A DNA stretch of 64,000 nucleotides from Gracilaria domingensis. Its lineage: Eukaryota; Rhodophyta; Florideophyceae; Gracilariales; Gracilariaceae. A program made the position numbers and the translations under genes. Numbering within the stretch: position 1 is the first letter of the stretch; every line of letters begins with the position of its first letter. Positions 30,545 through 40,319 of this stretch are shown here, piece after piece. The notes under the pieces are model-generated. The model was not told the DNA's origin. It made no database searches and saw only the letters and a list, made by a program, of their open reading frames with translations. The stretch covers positions 228,896-292,895 of the forward strand of contig VCMS01000099.1 in NCBI GenBank assembly GCA_022539475.1, given 5' to 3'.

Positions 30545-32023
30545 TTGCCGCATCCCAACCGCGGACTTGCTGATTTGCCGGCTGAGCCGGAGCCTCACCT
30601 GTCGGTCTTTGCTGCCGCCCACGTACACACGCGGATACTGGTCCCGCCGGGGATACTTACCACCGCCCCCGACGCTCCAACTGAAGAGGGGGAGGAGGAG
30701 GCAAATCGCTCGCTGTCGTTGTCGCCGTCGTCGACGGAATCGCCGTTGCAGGCCTCAATGTCGCACGCAAGTCGTGGTGAACGCGCGGGGACGACCGCCG
30801 CACAGCCGAACAATCGGAAAGACGCGAGCAACCCGCAGTTATCGCGGAAGCCTGAGGAGGAACGCACCACTTCGGTGGAGCACAAAGCCGGAAACCCGGA
30901 AGAGCACCAGAGTGTAGCCGCTGCAGAAGTCGCCGCCTTGCCCGCGGATGGTACTGTACTGCCGTTACAGACGGAAGGACAGCAGCCTGTCCCAGATGTG
31001 CAGCGTGAGACCGGTACGCCGGAAAAGAGTGTGGTAAACAGCGCAGCAGCCGCGTCGAATGCGGAGAATACACCCGTGCCGCATTCGGAGCCCGCAAACG
31101 GGAACGCAAATGCATCAAGAAAAGCCGGAAGTCCGGAAGAAAAGTTAGTCAAAAGAGACCATGCTGTTACGGCAGACCCGACTTCGGGAGATCTCAGTGA
31201 AGCATCGAGTGATGAAGCCGTGGAAAAAACGGAGGAAACCGCCGATATGGCCAGCCGATACGCCACAGTAAGTGGGAAGAAGCACAACGCTGCACACGCG
31301 CGCACATTGCGCTAAGTATCTGGCTTCGCCGGCGACCCGCCTCCAGTGGAGGACAACAGCACACGAGCCGGGCACGTGCCTGCTGTAAGGCTTGCGGCCG
31401 CCGAAAACGGAAATTCCGAATTCGAATTGGCAGCGCACAGCCGTGCAACGGCGCAGGCCCCATCACCAGCAGTGAGTGGCGAAACGCCGCCACGGCGCGC
31501 ACAACAGCACCACTCGCTGGCGCACCGCAAGGCGGACCGTTCACCCTCACGACGGGAGATCCCGCCGGAACGCCGGAAGCTCGATGTTCGAAAAGACCAA
31601 AGTAAGGTCGCAGCGCGACAACACGGGGAGGAAAGCCAGAAATCTGGAAGCCTGAATGTCGGGAGCACACAATCCTCACCAGGACCACCTGGCGTGCAGA
31701 ATGCACTGTCGTCAGGACGGAAGCCGTTTGGCAGCGATGCCTACGACGGGAAAGCAACCAAGGACACGCCAGAAGAGGGCACAATAATCGAACCGCACAC
31801 TGAGCGGCGTGTCCTCGACAGAGAGTACGTTATGGACCGTCTGATTAGTCACGGCTACGCCTCTGATGGAGAGCTATTGTATCGAGTCCTTTGGTACGGC
31901 TGTCCTTCTTCGAAGGATACAAATGAGCCTATCGAGGATCTTCCTCGCTCTAAGGTCCGACAGTACCACCGTCGCACACGGACACCGATACCGGCCACGC
32001 TGGACAGAGCCCAAGTGGGTTGA
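30545..32023 (+). pseudogene. Low-complexity linker ending in a chromodomain
   Basis: A single 493-codon frame with one TAA at 31313-31315. It starts with N-R-G-L-A-D-L-P-A-E-P-E, the usual end of RNase H connection regions. About 390 residues of Ser/Glu/Ala/Pro-rich sequence follow, with a recurring A-G-N-P-E-E / T-G-T-P-E-K / A-G-S-P-E-E motif. The end (31826-31978) reads E-Y-V-M-D-R-L-I-S-H-G ... L-Y-R-V-L-W-Y-G-C ... D-T-N-E-P-I-E-D-L-P, a chromodomain, which in chromoviruses steers insertion to marked chromatin. Normally an integrase core separates RNase H from the chromodomain; here I find no H-H-C-C arm or D-D-E core. Confidence 0.6.
30888..31576 (+). repeat. Four in-gene CCGG-NNNN-CCGG hairpins
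   Basis: Copies lie at 30888-30899, 31011-31022, 31125-31136 and 31565-31576, with loops AAAC, TACG, AAGT and AACG. The first three encode the x-G-x-P-E repeats of the linker; the fourth is in another codon phase. A related CCCG-CAAA-CGGG hairpin is at 31091-31102. Confidence 0.8.
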
Positions 32024-32539
32024 CCACCCACAACTAGTGAGTTATGCCGTCTCGGACGGAATATGCCGCTTCCCGCGGATGCAACGATGTTGTAACTAAC
32101 AAGCCACCCTAGGTGGACGTTACTGAAGAGCAGCAATATGCCGCTCTATGCGGACAGTCTCAGTCTGAACAGACAAACCGCGAAACGCGGAAGCCACTCA
32201 CAGTGGAAAAGAAGTTGAAGGAGAAAGGAGCCTAAGAAGAAGGAGGAGAAGCCCGGACTCTGGAAGGAAGACTAAGAACTTTTGTCGTTACAGCCGCTTC
32301 TGCGGAAAGTTACCCCTCTCTCGTGGGCCATCCGCAACAGCCTCGAACGAGGTATTGCGCACTGAGAAGGGGGAGTACAAGACGAAAAGTTTGAGCCAAG
32401 CCAGCAAGGCTGGAGAAGTCTACCTCTAACTATTGAGTCGACCCTCATCATCGGGGTCTATCGCGGACTACCGTAGCCCGTCAGGGATCGCGAGCCGGGA
32501 AATTACGCGCCGGACGTCCCAGCACCTGGGGTGCCCCCA
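32024..32539. other. Hairpin-rich non-coding segment with internal polypurine tract
   Basis: No gene. Perfect or near-perfect hairpins stand at 32047-32059, 32066-32078, 32104-32116, 32141-32153, 32178-32190, 32194-32206, 32294-32305, 32341-32352 and 32401-32413. Nearly all begin CC, end GG and have loops of 2-5 bases. CTGAGAAGGGGGAG lies at 32362-32375. Confidence 0.75.
32362..32375 (+). promoter_or_regulatory. Internal polypurine tract (copy 1)
   Basis: CTGAGAAGGGGGAG is identical to the 14-mer at 34267-34280 that precedes the LTR-like sequence. It could act as a central plus-strand primer or mark an old element boundary. Confidence 0.5.
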
Positions 32540-34120
32540 CTACCGGGAGCCCCGGAGAAGCGCTGTGCCGCTATCGCCTGCAACTCCGACTCGTCGGTCA
32601 CCGTATCGGGAACGGCCACTCCCACGCCTCGGAGGAAGTCGCGAATGACCGCCGCTAGCGGAGTGCGAGAGGAACTGCCGCCCCCGGCGGATGCTACATC
32701 CTGAGCCCACGGGCCGGTCGGATCGGGAGCCGCTAAATCCCCTCATCCATGGGGCTTCCTCCCTCAGTAGGGTCATCACCGTCGTCATCGACGTATACGA
32801 ACCCACGCGGTGCCCTTCCGGGATATGGCGCTCCTCTCGGCGGCGACCAGCCGCCTCAGCGGGACCAATTATCTCCCAAATCCACGGGTCAAAGTATACG
32901 AAGTCGCCGGCATTGACGTTCCGTCCGGGAGAACGGTCTGATTGCCGACGAACCCCGTCGGAAACCTGACTAGCATGCACCTCATTCCAGTCAATCTGGT
33001 CAATGACGTCCACCAACGCGGTAGCTTCGCGCGCAATGCGGACCGAGCCGAGCACCTCGAAGAGATTCAGCGCTTGGATCGCTTGCCGGATGAGCTCCGG
33101 GATGAACCAAACTCGGTACGAACCATATGCCTCGATGAGGAGGAAAGCCGCAGCACGGACGGTCCATTCTGTTGCCAGGATGCTCCACAGGCCGCGAGGC
33201 GGATCGTTCATGAAGTACGAGCCTATGTAAGTTAGTCAGGGTGGTAGACCTACGTGACACCCTCGTGGGACTTCGACCGCAGGCCAGAATGACGGCAGCG
33301 GCAGGTATCGCCCAGTATGGGAGTAACGCGCAATGCCCTCCACCTCCGTGCACTGGTACGGCACCAGTACCCTGAAGCGGGAACGCCATTTCCTCTCGAA
33401 TCGGAGGCCTTCATGAAATTGAGACCGTCCAGGACGGCGAAGGAACCGGAACTCGGCGCGAAGAATGGGCCGCGCCCACAGGATCAACTCCTGCTGCGGC
33501 TGAACGGTGTCCGAATATCGGTCAATTTCGTCCAACGCGTTGGCTAGATGGTCGCCGTAGCCGACCTCGCCGAAAGTTCGGTAACGTGCCACGTCGTACT
33601 GGTACTGTGCCGGCACCGGATGTTCGTTCGGAGCTCGGAAGTGTCGCGCGTATCCAATGCGGGCCATCTCATTGCGAGCGAATTGTCTCGTCTCGTTTCG
33701 ACCTACAAACAGGCAGCTCTGTGTAACCGCAACGCGGGCGATCCAGTCCCATGAGCGGGTAACGTCAGCAGGAAGCCCACCAGGGAGTTGACCGTCGACA
33801 GCGTACGAGTCGACGAGCTCGGTATCCCCAACGGCTTCGGCGTCAAACCAGGGAGCCTGGGCAAAAAGGAAACTGTGCCGGTGCGGATCCCGGATGTGTA
33901 ACGCCCGTGCGGTAGGCCACCCGCCCAGCGTAGCTGGCATCTCGGCGTTGAACCAATCCCATACGGGCGCGGGACCAGCCTGAGCTGGAGCGTGATCCTG
34001 TCCGGAAGAACCCGGTTGAGAGGGCGCCGCCGACTGCGGAAGAGGTACAGACCGGAACGGCGGGTTGGACACTTGCATACCTGCCGTCGAGGACGGAGGG
34101 CCGTTCGATGTGTTGGACAT
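32540..34120 (-). pseudogene. Antisense 527-codon ORF, unknown protein, one in-frame TGA
   Basis: On the minus strand ATG 34120 opens a frame that runs to 32540 with a single TGA (33236-33238). The first 40 residues are Pro/Ser-rich. The centre is rich in Trp, Arg and Tyr (W-D-W-F-N-A-E-M, R-S-W-D-W-I-A-R, F-E-R-K-W-R-S-R-F-R). After the stop come hydrophobic helices (L-A-T-E-W-T-V-R-A-A-A-F-L-L-I) and a basic Gly/Arg/Ser tail. A TATA box (TATATAAG, minus strand, 34214-34221) lies about 95 bases upstream of the ATG. I recognise no domain. Composition would suit a structural or nucleic-acid-binding protein. Codon quality and length argue against a mere shadow; no plus-strand ORF of comparable length overlaps it. 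Confidence 0.55.
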
Positions 34121-34213
34121 CGCCGGAGGGCTCGTAATGGCGAGGTTCGCTACTGACACCGGAGGTGTTGGTGGCTCCGAACAGTTCTCGGCAGACCCGT
34201 CTTGGGAGACTTC

Positions 34214-34221
34214 CTTATATA
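34214..34221 (-). promoter_or_regulatory. TATA box for the antisense ORF
   Basis: The minus strand reads GAGGTATATAAGGAAG, facing the ATG at 34120 at a spacing normal for eukaryotic promoters. Confidence 0.5.
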
Positions 34222-34266
34222 CCTCTATCGCGAGGCGTATCGAGCCGACGGGGTCGGTGTCTCAGC

Positions 34267-34280
34267 CTGAGAAGGGGGAG
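34267..34280 (+). promoter_or_regulatory. Polypurine tract (copy 2) before LTR-like sequence
   Basis: CTGAGAAGGGGGAG is followed after one base by TGTAGAGC. The layout is that of a 3' polypurine tract and LTR start, matching the GAAGGGGAG-TGTAGTGG arrangement of the gypsy at 8768-8790. Confidence 0.6.
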
Positions 34281-34281
34281 A

Positions 34282-35160
34282 TGTAGAGCAAAACGCCCTT
34301 TGTGGGGATGCACGGAGGTGTTGTTCATAGTTTGTTGATCCGTTACCGGCTTCGACACCTCAGGTTATGAGAGGCTACTGGGGTGGTGGCCCTATTTTGG
34401 GGTATGCCTAGGAAGGGTAGTATTTCTGCACACGTGTGCCAAGTTGGCCCGATAGCGGGTGCGCCGTGGCAAGCCTGCCACGGGGGCACACCTGTAGTGT
34501 ATTGGCCGGCATCGCCGGATAGTTAGATATTTCAATTGATATTTTCAAGTGCCGTATATAAGTGGCGGCACTTGCCGCCACTGTACGGGAAGTAAACCTC
34601 AAGGAGGCTTCTGGCTCTGACTTTCTTGCCGCTTGTGAACGGTCTACGTCCCTAATCGGGCAAGCCGCCACAATTCCGGGCTAGTCATCCGACCTCTACC
34701 ACTGAGGAGTCCTAGACCGTCGTTACGGCACCTTTTGTTGTTTCTTTGTTATTATTTCCGTCATACGGCTCTCGTTTCTCTGACCTGTTATACAGGTTTT
34801 TGCCCACTAGTCTCGGGATTTATTCCTGTTTATCACGAGTCAGTGCTCCGCAGTGCGGCTCGTTTGCTGATCCTCTGTCACTCTCTACCGTTAGGCTGGA
34901 TATCCCCACTCGCTGTGGCTCGCCGGAACAACCGGATACCTACGCCGATTCTTCCCCTTCACCTCTGACTGCACGCTCAGATCGGGGCCACCCCGACTTA
35001 CACCCGGCATCGCGCTGGCCCTATCAGAGGGTTCTACTGCTGCATCTACCCCTATAGAGAGCAGGTTTCGAACACCCTGTAGGTGCGCTTTCCGCGACGC
35101 GGCTCTTGTTTGCCTACTCGTGGGATTGCACCACAGTAGACACCGAGAATCTGGGTGTAA
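34282..35160 (+). repeat. LTR-like sequence, hairpin-rich, with TATA box
   Basis: It starts TGTAGAGCAAAACGCC. A plus-strand TATA box GTATATAAGTGG lies at about 34553-34564. Strong hairpins include CCGTGGCA-AGCC-TGCCACGG (34464-34483), CCGGC-ATC-GCCGG (34506-34518) and AGTGGCGGCA-CT-TGCCGCCACT (34561-34582), with more at 34758, 34783, 34848, 34983 and 35092. The right edge is a guess because no second copy exists in the window. Confidence 0.45.
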
Positions 35161-37641
35161 ATCTAGTAGAGGGCTGAGGAAGAACCTACAAGGTGAGATG
35201 GAGAAGCCCGAACGGCAGAGAAAACCCAGAAAGAAATAGGAAGAATAGGCAAGGATACTCCAAGGAGTGGGCTGTAAACTCCGAGAGGAGGCGTAGCCCG
35301 AAAGGGAGAAAGGGAAAAATTGACCCTAAAAGTGAGAGTCGAGGGCCGTGCGCAAGGAGGCAACAGGTCCAAACGAGGGAGAAAAACGAAGGAAACCCAA
35401 GAGAAAAATCCTGCACTGCGACGGAAACCTGTCTTGCAATCAGGAGTAATAAGCACACAAAAAGGTCAACTAACACTGGGTATGCAAAGATCCTGAAGCT
35501 CACAAAGGGAATATGCACATTTAAACCTCTTAAGGTGATTCTTCGAACAGATTAGTACACCGGCAAGAGCATAATTGCCTAAGGCTTACATTCAAGAAAA
35601 GTCTTAAGTGTTTCCACTTTCGAGTGGCGGTTTGGTATGCAAAACTGGGTTGACGTTTACTGTCGGAGGTGCGGCAGCGATTGCACCCGCCTATGTAGCC
35701 ACGAAGACAAATTATTCTAACTAAGTCAAAGGATGAACACCCGGTGCGGATGGCACACGTGCATAGACCGACTGTCAGGGTGTGGCACAATTAACTGATT
35801 AAAACTACTAATTTCTACTCACTGGAGTCCACTCATTAACACTCACATGTTTACGTAGCCCCTACTTGCGTGCACGGAAACAACTCATCCACCTACCAAC
35901 GGCCCTTTTTCAAAGGGGTTGCATTTCATAATACCTACAGCCACATGCAGTGGCGTATGACTATATATGAAGAGTATTACTCCAAGTCTGCCCAAAATGA
36001 GTTTGCCCTACAAGATCCTCTATTTAAATCTCATTTCTACTGTAAGTGCGTACAACACGAGGTTTGAAAGCCGGTAACGGGCCAATGACACACAAAAAGC
36101 ATATGAGTGAATTGTCACCCAAAGTCTGAAAATCACATTAGTGCATCGTCATCTACAGCCTTTAACTCTAAAGATACAAAAAAACAGGTAGAAGAGGCAA
36201 GCACAGTAATAAAAAGTGTTTTAAACCAGCGATAGTATCAGCAGCCAATATTAATGGCTAAGTGGGACCAATCAAGTAATGGTAGGTGGCAACCAATCAA
36301 AGTAATAGTTACCACAGAGAAAAATATAGAAAACAAAAGTTAAAGTTTTAGGATGAGAACAGAGTACCTCTGGACGTCATTTTGGTGGCAAACGACGCCG
36401 GTATTTACAGACCCTTATACTTGCCTCTCGTAGCAGAAAGAAAGTCAGGGTAGAACAACCAGCCACTCAAAAGAGACCAACGTGGGTCCAGAATCCACCA
36501 AAGAAATAAACGTAGTATGCCCAGGGGAAGATCCCAGGGCAAAGAAAGGAAAAGGACAAACTAGTGGTTGGACAATCACTAGTCGAGAGAAAACGAATAA
36601 CGGACAACAACAAACTGCACGCGAATTCTGCAGCCAAACGTATCTCTGCGCGTCCAGAGACAAGCGTATAGGCTTCCTACGAGACGTCCCTAGGAGAGTT
36701 ACTAACTGAAGATAAGTCTTCACTCTATGCCCAAGCTAGTCTCTCGCAGAAGACGTGACGCGGCGCTCAACTAAAATCCCCACGGACAGCTTCCCGTCCA
36801 GCAGCTAGGTCCGTGTAGCACCGGGTCTCTCGACCGATACCGTTATCCGAGCCGAAGCTCCGGTGGGGCTCACTGACGACAGAGAAGCCTTTGGTACACG
36901 CCACCGGATTCCCGTCCACGCCTAAGGCGCTTCGACCAGTACTGGGATTTAGATGAGAAGAGCAGTGCTCGCACGAAACGCGGAAACCCAGAAGATGTTA
37001 GAAAGGCACAGAGGCCTAGACGCAGTAATAACTTACTTAGCTGCACTGCCCCAAGGTATTGGGTAAAGTTGATAGAATAATAAAAAGTGATGAACGCAAT
37101 GTTGTCTTGGGTCGAGACACCGTCTGGCGTCTTGATGACCCTTTATATAGAGTCTGAACCCTTCTAATAGGTTCAGAAATGCAATAACGCACTATAGTTA
37201 ATTTATTAACGCAGTGCTACTTCTACATGTAGAATAGTAGGCACCACCTGAGTGCAGAGAGCGCCCATTGGCTGATTTAGCACACGTGGAGTTGCGTCGA
37301 AGCAATCCACGTGTGCCAAGTCACGTTGGGCATTCTGCTGTACGAACAGGTATGCAAAGCCAATGCATAATTACAATGTAGAATAACGCATAAAGCGACA
37401 TCAATGCAGATTACAGCAGTCCCACTTCACAGTACCCTCTTTGTAACACGGATAAATGTGCTTTTAAAATCTACAAAATAATCCAGAAACAACACGGGAA
37501 ATAATTGCATGGATTGCGTGCATTTTTTTGGCGGGAAATAGGAGATTTGTGGTCTATAATGCGGTTATTTATTTTACGAGAAGTTGGAATCGTAGCGAAG
37601 GCAAAGTACAAAAAGCAAAAGACCTGGTTACCTCTACTACA
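35161..37641. other. Gene-free region
   Basis: No ORF I can support on either strand. The region is purine-rich on the plus strand at 35200-35450. An 11-bp inverted repeat GCACACGTGGA...TCCACGTGTGC sits at 37280-37316. It may hold more of the LTR of the preceding element or of an older relative. Confidence 0.45.
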
Positions 37642-37686
37642 GGCTGGTTGCGGTGAGCCATCATTGATGGCTCACCGCAACCAGCC
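37642..37686. repeat. Perfect 45-bp palindrome, 22-bp arms, 1-base loop
   Basis: GGCTGGTTGCGGTGAGCCATCA-type arms meet at a single T and are exact reverse complements. It lies outside any gene. Possible readings are a hairpin RNA, a cruciform, or a minimal foldback insertion. Confidence 0.95.
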
Positions 37687-37853
37687 ACTAAGTAGTTTGA
37701 TGTGCAGTTTTAGGCGGGTATTAAAAATATCTAAATGAAAGAACAATCTAAAAACTTTATGTGCACGTGGCAGATAGAACAATTTTGAGCGTGTTGAGTC
37801 AAAACTTACGTTTTATTCTTAAACTTTTTGAAGTATTCATTTCCACAAAACAA

Positions 37854-37902
37854 CTAATTAGTCGTAGACATGTACACATTGTACATGTCCACGACTAATT
37901 AG
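37854..37902. repeat. 49-bp palindrome, 23-bp arms, 3-base loop, one mismatch
   Basis: The arms start CTAATTAGTCGT and meet at TGTACA-CAT-TGTACA; one A/C difference interrupts the pairing. It is 168 bp from the palindrome at 37642. Confidence 0.93.
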
Positions 37903-40319
37903 GACTTGGACTCCGAGTCCAGATCCACGTCAACGTACGACTCGTATCCTGGAGATTCGTATAATGGGCTTTTCAGTACGTTTTGACTGTTATCACCGAA
38001 GCGGTATCCCTGAAAGAGGTTGCGCTCTACAGTCTTATATTGGAAGCAATTTATTTTGATTCGAAATAATGAATATGCAATCTAAACGATGCGGCCGTCA
38101 ACTGTAAAATTTGTGTCGTTGTCGGGATTTACGACCCGTTTTTTTGCGCTTCTTTTGCTGGTCTTATACTTTTTCGTTTACATGTGACGCCGGCCTTAGG
38201 AAAAGAAGCGATGGTCGTTCCGGACGCCGGGCATCCAGGCAAACCTGTCATCCACTCTACATTCTGTTTGTCGTCAAGGTTTTTTGGTTAGGTTTGCGCT
38301 CTTCTTCAGGCAGTTGAGAAGGGGATTTAGCAGTTTCAGTTTCTGTCAATGTTTTTTAAACATAATTGGAAGGAAGCATTTCTTTGTGTTTTACGCTTGC
38401 GCAAATGTAACGCAGTTGTTGTTCAACAGCAAACCGGTATTTGCAGGATGGGATAAGATTGTCTTGCTTGACCTGGAGAACGTACATAATTTTCTGTTTA
38501 GAATCGGGATTTTTCGCCGGTCCTCTGTACTGCGTCTCAACTATTTTATATTTATTGCTCCTCTTTTCTGAATCAATCGTTTGCCCAGGCGCAAGCCTTC
38601 ATTGAATACAGGGTTTTGAGTGTAGGTACACAAGCAGTACAACTTCTTTGCAAAATCAGCTTTGTGGTGTAGTGTTTGGTGGGAGGGATGACGGGATCGA
38701 AACCCGAACCCGTTGCGGCAATATAGACCTTCCACTGCACTCAACATCTCCTCACTAAGAAGATGCTGCTTCCGAAGGGTTGGGACTCCAAAGTTAGGGA
38801 GGGATCAGGAAACGAAAAAAATCTAGACTAGACTATTTTAGCTCGAAGCATTGAAGCAATCGTGACGAGGAAACATACAATTGGCAGAGCCAATCGATAC
38901 TTTTTTCCCCAGCGGATGCAGCAGTTACTGAGCGCTGCAAGCCAGCGCTCATGGCTTTTAACCCGTGTGGTCCGACTACGAATTCTTGAAGTCTAGTGAG
39001 ATACACTTTGGGAGAGCCAATAATATTGCATGAAAAGGTTTCATATAGAATGGTCGTAAGGCGACTGAAGAGTACGTGCGTACGCGTACGCCAGGAAAAG
39101 GTAGATTATTGGCTAATGTATCTATTGATTGAATGACTGCTAATGTTTTTGGGCTGCTCACAGTCAATTGAGATAGACTGAAGAAAGAAAGACACTTGGC
39201 AGGAATAGAACCAATTGTTACTGTCAGGAATAGACGAAAGACCAATCAAATATAGTTCTCATCTCCATTGAACTAGACTTCGGCGTTTCGTCTCGAAAAG
39301 TTCACACAATTGTCGCCCATCGCGCTAGGTGTTTCTGTTCGTCTCGCTTCACCCTTTTCGTCCTTCATGCTGATTGTTGAATCTCTACCGAAAGAGGTAA
39401 GATACGAATATAGCTACGAAGTGCCAGTGAGAGACCTGTTGCTCTATTCTTTAATGTTTGTATTCAACTCGATCTTCATCAAGATGTTTTGTTGTCTGCG
39501 CGTTCTGAGCATTTGACCGTGCCACATCATGGTTGTTGCGAGATATGCTTCGCGGCACTCGCTATGATTAGACTGATAACTATCGCCTCGGTGCATAGTT
39601 AACCAAGAAATTTCTTCCGTATTTTCTTTCTCTATTCAGACATTGGGTTTCCAAAGATGAGATAGCGGATTCGACTGATAATTGGATTAGTCTCGGTCCT
39701 GACTTGCCGGACTCAAATATTCCTTGTTTGAATTCTCGCATTAGACATGCAAGGCGTACCGAACTCTTCGGCCCCTGGCATAGACCGCGTCAACGTCAGC
39801 TTCTGATTCATTCTCTACTTTGACCACGGGTCTCTAAACAACTCATCACAATTCCAGTGCGCAAATGGCTTCTCTTTTCGCAGAAGGCTAGCAGCTTCCA
39901 ATCGATCAAGCGATCTTATGTCTTGTTTTACTCATATAGATATATATGTGTGCGTATATTCGGTGATATCTAGCAGCGAATTATTCCATTGGTTCATGCC
40001 TGGAAGCTCAGCATGAATTTGTCACTCGATCTAGTAACTATGCCTCTGAAATCAATAGATATTATGAAAATAGATTTCTATTCTTGCCAAGTTATCGTCA
40101 AACAAACTTTTTCACAACTGCTTCCAAGATCGAGAGTAGGTTTACAACGGATACTCTCAGGATTCCGTTCGAATCCCTTCGCCCCTCCCTTTTCCCGGTA
40201 TAAGAGGTGTCAATGACGATGTTTACTCCTCTCGCATCAGAGACCTCTCGCCCTACAAGAAGATTATTCAGAAGAAGCGATAGTAGATTCAAACCATACC
40301 ACGATTCCAGAACACCATC
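37903..40319. other. Gene-free region upstream of the decarboxylase
   Basis: Short ORFs only. The 3' part must contain the decarboxylase promoter and leader. A TATATAGATATATATG-like AT run lies near 39940-39955. No RNA gene is convincing. Confidence 0.45.

Larger units (their letters stand above)
27340..35160 (+). mobile_element. Unusual gypsy-type element with chromodomain and antisense gene
   Basis: Plus-strand order: decayed 5' part, RT (about 28945-30182), RNase H (30195-30473), a long low-complexity linker ending in a chromodomain (30545-32023), a polypurine tract (32362-32375), a 527-codon ORF on the minus strand (32540-34120), an identical second polypurine tract (34267-34280), and an LTR-like sequence starting TGTAGAGC at 34282. 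No integrase is seen. From about 30.9 to 35.1 kb the DNA is studded with short perfect hairpins. The 5' LTR is not identified, so outer bounds are tentative. Confidence 0.55.

Noticed and set aside
32433-33235. Plus-strand ORFs opposite the antisense gene
   Set aside because: All are short, overlap each other and have Arg/Pro/Ser-biased composition typical of GC-rich shadows; the minus-strand frame is far longer.
38680-38745. tRNA-like segment on the minus strand (CGGGTTTCGATCCCG T-arm)
   Set aside because: The T-loop has an extra T, and no matching acceptor stem or D-arm could be built. At best a decayed tRNA-derived repeat.
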